Translations under genes and position numbers: made by a program
Assembly (NCBI GenBank): GCA_902774295.1
Contig: CACYHP010000002.1
Span: 62,001 to 126,000 of the forward strand
Source of the DNA: an uncultured Bacteroidia bacterium
GTDB taxonomy: Bacteria; Bacteroidota; Bacteroidia; Bacteroidales; F082
Direction of reading: 5' to 3'
Length of the DNA stretch: 64,000 nt
The notes under the pieces: model-generated
What the model was told of the DNA's origin: nothing
The model's database searches: none
The model's input: the letters and a program-made list of their open reading frames with translations, nothing else
Part shown: positions 16,392-24,433 of the stretch, one piece after another
How the letters are laid out: every line of letters begins with the position of its first letter
Numbering within the stretch: position 1 is the stretch's first letter

Positions 16392-17129
16392 TCAACATTT
16401 CACAATGTCAACAGCTACAAGGCTTTTGCCATTTTCGAGTGCTTTTTTCACCTTCGCGGCACCCTTTTCGACGAAGAATTGGCCGTCTTTTTTGTTGATA
16501 ACGACTTCTTCGTCGGCATCGTTTCCGGCATCACCTTTTATTATTAATGACTTTGGAGAAAGCCATATCCTGGTGTATTCTTTCCCCTCATCGAAAGCCT
16601 TGAAGCTATTGAAAACCAATTCATTAACCTCTTCTCTTGTGGCGTGGCTGGTATCGACGATAAGGTCGTAGTTGCTGTAGTCGTCGAGGTTGCAGTGGTA
16701 GAAATTCTGGTATCTGAGCAGCTCGCTCTTGCGGCGGTCGATGATTTCCTGGCGTGCTGTCGACTTGTCGGCATACGACTCGCTCACACGGCCCACATCA
16801 TTGAAGATTCTTTCGGTTGCGGTGTCCACATCGACATAAAGGTAGATCTTGAACGAAGAAGGCACGAAATGCCATGCCATGCGCGAATCGAAGATGATTT
16901 TCTCGTCGGTGCGGCCCAGCTCTGCCATGGTGTCGTCGACGTAGTGGTCGTACTTCGGGTCACTCTCGATAAACTCGTTGAACTCCTTCGCCGACATGCC
17001 GTGTTTGGCGGCTAATTGTCTGAACAGCAAGCCCGCTGAAACGATTTTGAAAGGCATTTTACTAATCAGATAATTGGCGACGGTGCTCTTCCCGCTACCG
17101 AGCTCGCCCGACAATGTGATGTGGTTCAT
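16392..17129 (-). CDS. Cytidylate kinase-like P-loop protein
   Basis: 245 aa. The Walker A motif GELGSGKST is at residues 8-16 of a short archaeal-type cytidylate kinase fold (cytidylate_kin2). FDSRMAWHFVP and GRVSESYADKSTARQEI (lid) fit that family. About 80 extra residues follow the kinase core, ending in a segment rich in Asp, Glu and Lys (DAGNDADEE, then KVKKALENGK). The substrate cannot be assigned with confidence. The ATG overlaps the stop of the preceding membrane-protein gene by 4 bases (17126-17129), so it is the last gene of the hisS-hutH-membrane-membrane-kinase series. Confidence 0.8.
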   Translation of the reverse strand: MNHITLSGELGSGKSTVANYLISKMPFKIVSAGLLFRQLAAKHGMSAKEFNEFIESDPKYDHYVDDTMAELGRTDEKIIFDSRMAWHFVPSSFKIYLYVDVDTATERIFNDVGRVSESYADKSTARQEIIDRRKSELLRYQNFYHCNLDDYSNYDLIVDTSHATREEVNELVFNSFKAFDEGKEYTRIWLSPKSLIIKGDAGNDADEEVVINKKDGQFFVEKGAAKVKKALENGKSLVAVDIVKC

Positions 17130-17614
17130 TTTTCTTCTTTAAAAGGGTTGATTTTTTTTGTTTCGATCTGAATCTTTTCGGTAAACTTCGAGATGACCCT
17201 CAACGGCGCGATAATCAGCACAATGAGAAGCTCGAGGATGTACACCTCATACACCGGAGGATATGTCGTATAGAATTGACACACAACGAGTAAGATGGTG
17301 AAAATCATGAAGAGGAACTTGCCGAGACGTTTTTTGAAAAACACCATGAAAAGACTGACGATTATCGAGGCGAGCAGCACCCATTTTACTACAAAAAGGG
17401 TGTAATGGTTCGATGCCACCACCTCGTTGAGGTTCTTGTCGATATAGCCTTCTTCGAAAACGGTGTTGTATCTTATCCAGACATAGGTCGTAAAGGCGAA
17501 AAACAGTATATAATAGGTAACGGCGAAGGTACACACCAGCTTTATTCCAAGCGTGATATGCTTTCGCTCCTTAAAGATGCTCTGTCTCTCCTTTACGACC
17601 TGTTCTTCTGTCAT
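17126..17614 (-). CDS. Hypothetical inner-membrane protein
   Basis: 162 aa with about four predicted membrane segments: GIKLVCTFAVTYYILFFAF, LFVVKWVLLASIIVSLFMVFF, FLFMIFTILLVVCQFY and VYILELLIVLIIAPL. No family recognised. Its ATG overlaps the stop of the upstream membrane gene (TAATG at 17612-17616), and its stop overlaps the start of the kinase-like gene, so all three are translationally coupled. Confidence 0.7.
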   Translation of the reverse strand: MTEEQVVKERQSIFKERKHITLGIKLVCTFAVTYYILFFAFTTYVWIRYNTVFEEGYIDKNLNEVVASNHYTLFVVKWVLLASIIVSLFMVFFKKRLGKFLFMIFTILLVVCQFYTTYPPVYEVYILELLIVLIIAPLRVISKFTEKIQIETKKINPFKEEK

Positions 17615-18108
17615 TATTGCAAGGTTTTTCTATAATAAATGAAATAAATTCCAATCCAGATAGCTGTCAGGATAACCGGCGATACTAACGATGCGCCTGT
17701 GACGCTGGTGACAAACACCGCTGTGGCTATGAGGATGAGAATCTGTGCGATGGCGTAGATATGGAAGCCTTTTTTCTGCAGTTTCCACATGTAAGCAACG
17801 CCGATGAATGATGCTGCAAACAGCAGAGCCTGAATGAGATAGCTCACACGGCTCACGGCGAGTTGCGCCGACATGATGTTCTCAAACTCGTCGATGTCGG
17901 GCACAAATTTCTCCATCATCTCGAGGTAGTCTTCATCCTGTCCGAGGCCTTGCATCACATTATATGCGAGGAATGAGAAAATGTTTCCGATAAACTGCCA
18001 TCCTGCATTAATAAACGACAGCACGCAAGCGATAGTGAGACCTGTAGGGCGCTGTGGCTCCGGGTTCTCAAAGTCGTTAAACTGCTGATTTTCAGTGTAT
18101 TCTTCCAT
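17614..18108 (-). CDS. Hypothetical inner-membrane protein
   Basis: 164 aa. The N-terminal 20 residues are polar, then come four hydrophobic segments: LTIACVLSFINAGWQFIGNIF, VSYLIQALLFAASFIGVAYMW, IYAIAQILILIATAVFV and LTAIWIGIYFIYY. An acidic loop of about 30 residues separates the first two. No family recognised. It starts 14 bases after hutH and overlaps the next gene by one base. Confidence 0.7.
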   Translation of the reverse strand: MEEYTENQQFNDFENPEPQRPTGLTIACVLSFINAGWQFIGNIFSFLAYNVMQGLGQDEDYLEMMEKFVPDIDEFENIMSAQLAVSRVSYLIQALLFAASFIGVAYMWKLQKKGFHIYAIAQILILIATAVFVTSVTGASLVSPVILTAIWIGIYFIYYRKTLQ

Positions 18109-18122
18109 ATCTAATTGTGTTT

Positions 18123-19631
18123 TTATTTCTCAAAAATCTTTTCGCCAAGATTGTAGTTCTGCAAGAACTCGACTGATTTAGCGATTTCAGTGTACATCAC
18201 CTTGTCGACTTTCACGAATTCGACTTTCTTGCGGTATTCAGCAACGAAATTCTCAATGAATGCTGACGATTTGATAGGTTTGCGGAAGTCGAGGGCCTGT
18301 GCTGCGTTGAAGAGCTCGATGGCGAGGATGCGCTCGAGGTTGTTGGCGACGCGCAATGCCTTTGTTGCTGCGTTGGCACCCATACTCACGTGGTCTTCCT
18401 GACCCTGCGACGACTCGATGCTGTCGACAGATGCAGGCGTGCAGAGCTGCTTGTTCTGGCTCACGATGGCTGCTGCGGCATACTGAGGAATCATGAAGCC
18501 TGAGTTGAGACCTGGCTCAGCGACGAGGAACGACGGCAGACCGCGTTTTCCGGCGATGAGCTGATATGTTCTGCGCTCTGAGATGTTGCCGAGCTCTGCC
18601 ATTGCGATGGCGAGGAAGTCGAGGCTCAATGCCAGAGGCTGTCCGTGGAAGTTACCTGCCGAGATGACCATGTCCTCGTCAGGGAACACTGTCGGGTTGT
18701 CGGTCACGGCGTTGATTTCCTCACCGAGGATCTGCGACACGTAGGCGATGGCGTCTTTCGAAGCGCCGTGCACCTGCGGGATGCAACGGAATGAATAAGG
18801 GTCCTGCACATGCTGTTTCTCGCGGGCTATCATCTCGCTGCCTTTCAGGAAGTTACGGAAACGCTCAGCGGTGACAATCTGTCCGCGGTGATGACGGATC
18901 TGATGAATCTGGTCGTAGAACGGCTCGATGCGGCCGTCGAAAGCGTCCAACGAGACGGCACCAATCATATCGGCGAGGTACTGCAGACGGAATGCCTTGA
19001 GCAACACGTAGGTACCGTATGAGCACATGAACTGTGTTCCGTTGAGCAGCGCCAGACCTTCCTTCGACTGAAGGGTGATAGGCTCCCAACCGAAAATCTT
19101 GCTGACTTCAGCAGCCGGACGGATCTCGCCTTTGTAATGAACCTCACCGAGACCGAGCAATGGCAGCATGAGGTTGGCGAGAGGTGCGAGGTCGCCTGAA
19201 GCGCCGAGTGAACCTTCATCGTAAACGACAGGCAGAACGTCGTTGTTGAAGAAGTCGATAAGTCGCTGAACTGTAACGAGTTGCACACCCGAGTTGCCGT
19301 ACGACATGTTTTGAATCTTCAGCAGGAGCATGATACGGATGATTTCTTCCGGGACAAGGTCGCCAGTGCCGCAGGCATGCGACATCACCAGGTTTTTCTG
19401 GAGAGTGCTGAGGTCTTCCTTCGAGATGTTGACATTGCAGAGTGAGCCGAAGCCTGTTGTGACGCCGTAAATCGGGGTCTTCTGCGTCTCCATCTTCTTG
19501 TCGAGATAGTCGCGGCACTTCTGGATGCGCTGTTTTGCTTCGTCTGACAATGCGAGTTGATAATGCTCGCTGATGATTCGGTTTACTTCCTCAAATGTGA
19601 GGGTTTCTGTTGAGATATAATGTGTCTTCAT
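18123..19631 (-). CDS. hutH: Histidine ammonia-lyase
   Basis: 502 aa. Converts L-histidine to urocanate and ammonia. The self-forming MIO cofactor triad is Ala144-Ser145-Gly146 in GSLGASGDLAPLAN. The residues that discriminate substrate in this superfamily read Ser84-His85 (LVMSHACG), the histidine-type pair, not the Phe/Leu or His/Leu pairs of phenylalanine or tyrosine lyases. No hutU, hutI or ftcD lies in the window. The gene follows hisS by only 6 bases, an unusual link between histidine charging and histidine breakdown. Two membrane-protein genes follow. Confidence 0.93.
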   Translation of the reverse strand: MKTHYISTETLTFEEVNRIISEHYQLALSDEAKQRIQKCRDYLDKKMETQKTPIYGVTTGFGSLCNVNISKEDLSTLQKNLVMSHACGTGDLVPEEIIRIMLLLKIQNMSYGNSGVQLVTVQRLIDFFNNDVLPVVYDEGSLGASGDLAPLANLMLPLLGLGEVHYKGEIRPAAEVSKIFGWEPITLQSKEGLALLNGTQFMCSYGTYVLLKAFRLQYLADMIGAVSLDAFDGRIEPFYDQIHQIRHHRGQIVTAERFRNFLKGSEMIAREKQHVQDPYSFRCIPQVHGASKDAIAYVSQILGEEINAVTDNPTVFPDEDMVISAGNFHGQPLALSLDFLAIAMAELGNISERRTYQLIAGKRGLPSFLVAEPGLNSGFMIPQYAAAAIVSQNKQLCTPASVDSIESSQGQEDHVSMGANAATKALRVANNLERILAIELFNAAQALDFRKPIKSSAFIENFVAEYRKKVEFVKVDKVMYTEIAKSVEFLQNYNLGEKIFEK

Positions 19632-19637
19632 TGTATG

Positions 19638-20999
19638 TTATTTTTTGATTATTTCCAATAAATTAGCGGCTTTCACACTTTCCTGACGGCCTTCTTTCAT
19701 CCATTTCACGGTGAAAGTCTTTTCGTTGACCTCAGTCTCGCCTGCCATCACCACCACCGGGATATTGCGCTGGTCGGCATATTTCATCTGCTTCTGGATC
19801 TTGCTCGCATCGGGATAGATCTCAGCGTTAATGCCTTGACGACGAAGCTGTTGCAGATATGGGAGGCAGTAAAGTTCCTCGTTTTTGCCGAAGTTCAGGA
19901 AGATGACCTCGGTGTTCTCGGCGTTCTTCTCCGGGAAGAGGTTCAGCTCGTTCAACACGTCGTAGATACGGTCGGCGCCGAAGCTGATGCCCACGCCTGA
20001 GACGTTAGGCAGACCGAAGATTCCGGTGAGGTTGTCGTAACGTCCGCCGCCTGAGATGCTGCCCATCGCCACGTCTTTCGCCTTGACCTCGAAGATGGCT
20101 CCGGTGTAGTAGTTGAGGCCGCGAGCAAGGGTAAGGTCGAGTTCGTATTCGATGCGCAAACCCATGGCGTCCAAGTAATTAAACAAAGTCTCGAGCTCTT
20201 CGATGCCTTTGGTACCGATTTCGATGCCACTCATCAGAGATTTCAGCTGCGCCATCTTCTCGCGGGCGGTGCCTTGCATGAAGAGGATAGGCTGAAGCTT
20301 CGCGATGGCTTCACTGTCAAGACCTTTCTCGGCGAGTTCGGCGTTCACCGCGTCGATTCCGATCTTATCGAGCTTGTCGATTGCCACGGTGATGTCGACG
20401 AGAGCGTCAGGTTTTCCGATATATTCGGCTATTCCGGCAAGCACCTTGCGGTTGTTAATCTTCAGCACCACGTTGATTTTCAGGTTGTTAAACACCTCAT
20501 CGACGATCTGCACCAACTCAGCCTCGTTGAGCAGTGAGTCGCTGCCGATGATGTCGACGTCGCACTGGTAGAACTCGCGGTAACGGCCTTTCTGAGGGCG
20601 GTCGGCGCGCCATACCGGCTGCATCTGGTAGCGTTTGAACGGGAATGCGATCTGGTCGCGGTACTGCACCACGAAACGTGCGAACGGCACTGTGAGGTCG
20701 TAGCGAAGGCCTTTTTCGCAGATCTTGCTTGAAAGCTTCTGAGAGTCAAGCGGCAGGCCGTTCTGCTCCACGCCCGACATGAAGTCGCCGGAGTTGAGGA
20801 TGCGGAACAGCAGTTTGTCGCCTTCGTCGCCGTATTTGCCCATCAGGGTGGAGAGGTTCTCCATCGAAGGGGTCTCAATCGGCTGAAAGCCAAAGCGTTT
20901 GAACACGGTCTTAATGGTGTCGAATATATAATTTCGGCGCATCATGACATCCGGAAGGAAGTCGCGAGTGCCCTTAGGAATTGACGGTTTCTGTGCCAT
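19638..20999 (-). CDS. hisS: Histidyl-tRNA synthetase
   Basis: 453 aa class II synthetase. Motif 1 region is near residue 40 ([11 protein letters not shown]). Motif 2 is [21 protein letters not shown]. Histidine-specific signatures are [16 protein letters not shown] and [12 protein letters not shown]. The C-terminal anticodon-binding domain starts near 360. It heads the unit that continues into hutH. A good promoter element lies 22 bases upstream. Confidence 0.97.
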   Translation of the reverse strand: MAQKPSIPKGTRDFLPDVMMRRNYIFDTIKTVFKRFGFQPIETPSMENLSTLMGKYGDEGDKLLFRILNSGDFMSGVEQNGLPLDSQKLSSKICEKGLRYDLTVPFARFVVQYRDQIAFPFKRYQMQPVWRADRPQKGRYREFYQCDVDIIGSDSLLNEAELVQIVDEVFNNLKINVVLKINNRKVLAGIAEYIGKPDALVDITVAIDKLDKIGIDAVNAELAEKGLDSEAIAKLQPILFMQGTAREKMAQLKSLMSGIEIGTKGIEELETLFNYLDAMGLRIEYELDLTLARGLNYYTGAIFEVKAKDVAMGSISGGGRYDNLTGIFGLPNVSGVGISFGADRIYDVLNELNLFPEKNAENTEVIFLNFGKNEELYCLPYLQQLRRQGINAEIYPDASKIQKQMKYADQRNIPVVVMAGETEVNEKTFTVKWMKEGRQESVKAANLLEIIKK

Positions 21000-21021
21000 T
21001 TTTTGAAATATTTACAAACTG

Positions 21022-21029
21022 CAAAGATA
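21022..21029 (-). promoter_or_regulatory. -7 promoter element (TATCTTTG) of hisS-hutH
   Basis: Reverse-strand TATCTTTG followed by C, 22 bases before the hisS ATG at 20999. Confidence 0.6.
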
Positions 21030-21045
21030 CAAAATTTTAGAATAC

Positions 21046-21070
21046 AGAAGCAAGAAGTAAGAAGCAAGAA
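21046..21070 (+). repeat. Heptanucleotide tandem repeat (AGAAGCA/AGAAGTA) upstream of hisS
   Basis: AGAAGCA AGAAGTA AGAAGCA AGAA, a 7-base period with alternating variant. It lies just upstream of the hisS -7 element. Confidence 0.7.
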
Positions 21071-21189
21071 TTTTTTATTTTATACAATATATCACAAAAC
21101 ATCTCGTTACATCTAAAAAATCACAAACTATGGCATTTTTACGTTAATAAATTTCAAATCCACTAATTATTAACTTTAAAATCGAAAAA

Positions 21190-22554
21190 ATGATCGACAA
21201 CGATTTCAATGCCAATGGTGAAGGTCGTCCAGCTTCACCTGTAAAAAAAGATGCCCCAAAGTTTCAAAAACCACTCACAAAACTGATTTTTATCGGTATT
21301 TTAGTGCTGTTACTGCTCATCCCTATGGGAATGATAAAAAATCTCATTAACGAGCGAATGGATATTGCCGATGATGCGACAAAAGAGGTTTACCAGAGCT
21401 GGAGCGGCCCGCAAACTGTGACCGGACCGGTGCTTTCGCTCACACTGAAAACTCAGACCACCGATGCTGATGGCAAGCCGAAATTTGAGCAAAACACCTA
21501 CAATATTTTACCTAACAAATTGAATATCAATGGAAATATCACCACACAAGAGTTAAAGCGCGGCATTTATGAGATTGTTGTTTACAATGCGCCCATTGAC
21601 ATAACAGGAAATTTCGTTTATACCGACGAGCTGAAAAGCATTATGAACAGCTATAACAATGTCGAGATAATTAATGCATCCATCTATATGGGTATCAGCG
21701 ATTTACGTGGCATCAGCGAAGAAGTTATGATTCAATTTGGCGACCAACAGCTGAACATGAATTCAGGATTGCCGATCTATTCTTTGAGCTGTTCAGGGCT
21801 GTCTAGTGCAGTAAATATCGAACAATTCCTTGAAGGTAGCCCGATAGATTTCTCGACTACATTAACGCTAAAAGGCTCTAAATCAATCGATTTCCTGCCT
21901 TTAGGAAAGACCACATCGGTAGAACTCGGTTCAAACTGCACCACCCCGAGTTTCTCCGGGAACTTCCTTCCATCAAACCGCAACGTGACCAACAATGGCT
22001 TCACCTGCGACTGGAAAGTGGTTCAGGTCAACCGCAATTATCCTCAGGTGATGCATGGCTACTTATACAGCAAAGAGATAAACGACTCAGCATTTGGAGT
22101 CAACGTGCTGATTCCGCTGCAGCATTACCAGAAGTCGATGCGCACCGTCAAATACGCAATTTTGATTATCCTGCTGACCTTTGTGGTGAATTTCTTTGTT
22201 GAGATGATTCAGAAAAAAGACATCCATCCGGTGCAGTATCTGCTCATCGGATTGGCGCTCTGCCTGTTCTATTCACTGCTGGTCTCATTGTCCGAACACA
22301 CTTCATTTACAATAGCTTACATCATCGCAGCACTGATGACCGACGGACTTATCACCTGCTATCTGGCGGGAGTTTTGAAAATCAAAAAGACCGCATTGGC
22401 AATTGGCGGACTGCTGTTGTTGCTTTACGCTTTCATCTTCGTGCTGATGCAGCTTGAGTCGTATGCCCTTCTCGCCGGCAGCATCGGATTGTTCATACTC
22501 CTTGCTGTGCTGATGCACTTCTCACAGAAGATCGAGTGGTATAAGCAGAGTTAA
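21190..22554 (+). CDS. creD: CreD-family inner-membrane protein
   Basis: 454 aa. The first membrane helix (about 30-50, LIFIGILVLLLLIPMGMI) is followed by a large periplasmic domain whose start, RMDIADDATKEVYQSWSGPQTVTGPVLSL, is the CreD hallmark. Four to five further membrane helices lie between about 315 and 450. In Enterobacteriaceae CreD is controlled by CreBC, and its biochemical role is not settled. In Bacteroidota it occurs without creBC, as here. The gene stands alone and ends in a clear terminator. Confidence 0.93.
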   Translation: MIDNDFNANGEGRPASPVKKDAPKFQKPLTKLIFIGILVLLLLIPMGMIKNLINERMDIADDATKEVYQSWSGPQTVTGPVLSLTLKTQTTDADGKPKFEQNTYNILPNKLNINGNITTQELKRGIYEIVVYNAPIDITGNFVYTDELKSIMNSYNNVEIINASIYMGISDLRGISEEVMIQFGDQQLNMNSGLPIYSLSCSGLSSAVNIEQFLEGSPIDFSTTLTLKGSKSIDFLPLGKTTSVELGSNCTTPSFSGNFLPSNRNVTNNGFTCDWKVVQVNRNYPQVMHGYLYSKEINDSAFGVNVLIPLQHYQKSMRTVKYAILIILLTFVVNFFVEMIQKKDIHPVQYLLIGLALCLFYSLLVSLSEHTSFTIAYIIAALMTDGLITCYLAGVLKIKKTALAIGGLLLLLYAFIFVLMQLESYALLAGSIGLFILLAVLMHFSQKIEWYKQS

Positions 22555-22576
22555 ATAACAATTATCTAAAAAATTC

Positions 22577-22608
22577 AAGTCCTTTTGCATTGCAGAAGGA
22601 CTTTTTTA
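22577..22608 (+). terminator. Rho-independent terminator after creD
   Basis: The stem AAGTCCTT-T-TGCA/TGCA-G-AAGGACTT is followed by TTTTT, 22 bases after the creD stop. Confidence 0.85.
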
Positions 22609-22652
22609 TTTCAAAAAGTTTTCAAACGGGCTGCGTGAAAAGATTTTTTCAT

Positions 22653-22660
22653 TATTTTTG
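22653..22660 (+). promoter_or_regulatory. -7 promoter element (TATTTTTG) of hicBA
   Basis: TATTTTTG followed by C, 18 bases upstream of the chosen hicB ATG at 22679. This supports that start over the ATG at 22658, which lies inside the element. Confidence 0.55.
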
Positions 22661-22678
22661 CAAAACAAAAAATTATTT

Positions 22679-22900
22679 ATGGAATACAGTATTATCATAG
22701 AAAAAAATCCAGAAACAGGGTGGTATTGCGGACAATGCAAACAACTTCCTGAAGCATTAAGCCAAGGGAAAACTCTCGATGAGCTTATGGCAAACATGAA
22801 GGAAGCAATAGAGCTTGCCATCGAATGCCGAGAAGAAGAATTGCGAGAGCAATACCGAAATCGAAAAGTGTTTCACCGAAAATTAACAATCCCAGCATGA
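22679..22900 (+). CDS. hicB: HicB-like antitoxin
   Basis: 73 aa from MEYSIIIEKN. Single-domain HicB fold: Y.IIIEKNPETGWYCGQCKQLPEALSQG then TLDELMANMKEAIELAIE. It lacks the C-terminal DNA-binding helix-turn-helix found in longer HicB proteins, so autoregulation would need another route. It overlaps hicA by ATGA (22897-22900). The antitoxin-first order suits a toxin-antitoxin operon. Confidence 0.88.
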   Translation: MEYSIIIEKNPETGWYCGQCKQLPEALSQGKTLDELMANMKEAIELAIECREEELREQYRNRKVFHRKLTIPA

Positions 22901-23094
22901 AAAAAGCCAAATTTATCAGATACCTTAACGAACATCAATGTTACGCCACTGGACGACAGAAAGGCAGCCATGCTCAGTTCAGAAATACCGAAACGATGAA
23001 ATCGACCATTGTTCCAATGCATAATGAGATTGATGACATGTTGTGCAGAAAGATTTGTAAGCAGTTGGGAATTCCTGTGGTTGGAAGTAATTGA
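22897..23094 (+). CDS. hicA: HicA-like mRNA interferase toxin
   Basis: 65 aa from MKKAKFIRYLNEHQCY. A longer in-frame start at 22825 would overlap hicB extensively and is rejected. HicA adopts a double-stranded-RNA-binding-like fold. The catalytic His is in RQKGSHAQFRN, followed by IVPMHNEIDDMLCRKICKQLGI. Degrades mRNA when released from HicB. It sits immediately before a duplicated gene end and a decayed insertion, typical accessory-DNA company. Confidence 0.88.
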   Translation: MKKAKFIRYLNEHQCYATGRQKGSHAQFRNTETMKSTIVPMHNEIDDMLCRKICKQLGIPVVGSN

Positions 23095-23107
23095 GAAAAT
23101 TTTATTT

Positions 23108-23175
23108 TTTCAAAATTTCATCAATCACCTCATAAATCTCCTCTTCCCTCTCGTAAGGATGAATCTGGAAATACG
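23108..23175 (+). repeat. 68-bp direct repeat, left copy (duplicate of the DNPH1-like gene 3' end)
   Basis: Matches 24021-24088 at 67 of 68 positions (one T/C difference). On the reverse strand it encodes the YFQIHPYEREEEIYEVIDEIL tail of the gene at 24018-24431, detached from the rest of that gene. The two copies bracket about 850 bp containing a pseudogene. Confidence 0.9.
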
Positions 23176-23187
23176 AGGGGCGGTATT

Positions 23188-23961
23188 TTACTTATTTATA
23201 AACTTTACGATACAATCAATGCAAATCGGTTGTTCCGAAATGGTATCAATGAAAACGTTGGCAGGATGCATGTCTTCAAGGTAAAGACGGTCACCAATGT
23301 AATTTATACCATTTCCGTTGTAGTTGTCACGAAAACCTTTAGCAGCAACCATTTTGTCAATTTCTTCTTTTGTGGCTAATCGTTTGCAACCGATGTATGG
23401 TTGTGTGAGAATGATTCGAAACAATTCATCGGAATCACGTGTAAAACCAATTACACTCATCGGGGTTTCAGGAAAGAGCGCATTATGCAAAACAATAGCT
23501 TCATAAGCTTTGCTGAGTGTGGAATAAATCGAAGTGCGTTCCTTAACGACAGATGTGTCGCCCGTTTTGTAATATACTTAGGCTTCTGCGCCCTGAGCAA
23601 TCATTGGTCCATAAACAGATGTCAGCAGTTTTTCCGGATTGGAGAACCAGAGACCTTTTGCTTTAGCCTATTGTTGCACCAATTCTTCCTGTTTGGCATC
23701 TATTTCCCAGTTTGCTGAGCTTCCTTTGCTTTCTGCAACATCGCCACCTGACTCAATGCTTCTTCGCGCGTAGTCGCATACGACATACGCCCCAATGAGC
23801 GGCGCACCTGCAGTGCAGAGTCCCGCATGCTCTTGTTGATTAAATCGAGTAAGATTTGTTCTTCCATTGAGTATTGCGTTTGTATATTCGTCAATTAACT
23901 TGAGTGTATGCTCAGAGAATCCATCATCTTTTATAGATATGTTTATTTGGTCTTTAAGCAT
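23188..23961 (-). pseudogene. Decayed polyvalent-protein kinase-like gene with two in-frame stops
   Basis: One reading frame runs from MLKDQINISIKDDG at 23961 to the TAA at 23188, interrupted by TAG after EELVQQ (about 23670) and by TAA after MIAQGAEA (about 23580). No frameshift separates the three pieces. The conserved C-terminal stretch (KERTSIYSTLSKAYEAI, LHNALFPETPM, LEDMHPANVFID, PICIDCIVKF) resembles the kinase-like domain of polyvalent proteins carried by phages and conjugative elements. The family name is from memory and tentative; the disruption itself is plain. A promoter-like element (23985-23992) remains upstream. It lies between 68-bp direct repeats. Confidence 0.75.
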
Positions 23962-23984
23962 AAGTCAACTATTATTTTCATCTG

Positions 23985-23992
23985 CAAAAATA
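23985..23992 (-). promoter_or_regulatory. -7 promoter-like element (TATTTTTG) upstream of the pseudogene
   Basis: Reverse-strand TATTTTTG followed by C, 24 bases before the ATG at 23961. Confidence 0.45.
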
Positions 23993-24017
23993 CATAAAAT
24001 ATTTTTTACAGACAACA

Positions 24018-24431
24018 CTATTTCAAAATCTCATCAATCACCTCATAAATCTCCTCTTCCCTCTCGTAAGGATGAATCTGGAAATACGGGTTACCCGTGA
24101 GCATGGCGGAGAGATGGGTTTTGGATTTGTTATAAAAAACATGGCACGGAATGCCGAAGCGTTCGGCGTAGGCGAGCTCATAGCCGACACCAAGCGACGG
24201 ACAGGTGCACTCACCGATGAGGAGGTCGCTCTCACGAAGCCAAGCGGTGTCCTGGTTGTAAATCTTCGAATCGCGCGCAAAACCTTGCTCTTCGAGGCAT
24301 AAGTTGCTGCCGCCGACATGCTCGGTAAGCACGATATCAGTGCGCTGTATGTAAGAAATGATGCGGTTGTAAAGGTCGGCATCAACACGACCGCCACGGA
24401 TGGAACCGGCGAAGTAGATTTTCTTTTTCAT
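24018..24431 (-). CDS. DNPH1-like 2'-deoxynucleoside 5'-phosphate N-hydrolase
   Basis: 137 aa from MKKKIYFAGSIRGGR. It belongs to the nucleoside 2-deoxyribosyltransferase fold and closely resembles animal DNPH1 (Rcl). Shared blocks are IYFAGSIRGGR, VLTEHVGG, WLRESDLLIGE and PSLGVGYELAYAE, where the Glu is the expected nucleophile. DNPH1 hydrolyses deoxynucleoside monophosphates, notably modified ones, clearing them from the pool. The ATG lies 2 bases after the methyltransferase stop, so it ends the prfB-cstA-methyltransferase unit. Its 3' end is duplicated at 23108-23175. Confidence 0.85.
   Translation of the reverse strand: MKKKIYFAGSIRGGRVDADLYNRIISYIQRTDIVLTEHVGGSNLCLEEQGFARDSKIYNQDTAWLRESDLLIGECTCPSLGVGYELAYAERFGIPCHVFYNKSKTHLSAMLTGNPYFQIHPYEREEEIYEVIDEILK
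24021..24088 (+). repeat. 68-bp direct repeat, right copy (within the DNPH1-like gene 3' end)
   Basis: The intact parent copy of the sequence duplicated at 23108-23175. Duplication of a gene 3' end flanking foreign-looking DNA is what site-specific integration leaves behind, though no integrase remains. Confidence 0.9.
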
Positions 24432-24433
24432 CT

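Noticed and set aside
16392-18108. Kinase plus two membrane proteins as a defence or signalling system
   Set aside because: They are an extension of the hisS-hutH unit, with no effector domain, nucleotide-cyclase or nuclease signature to support defence.
22825-23094. Longer hicA start at 22825
   Set aside because: It would overlap hicB by 76 bases. The ATGA-overlapping start at 22897 matches the HicA N-terminus.
23188-23961. Host reassignment of TAG or TAA as sense codons
   Set aside because: Neighbouring intact genes end with TAG and TAA at expected family lengths. Two stops in one decayed gene are better explained as pseudogenisation.
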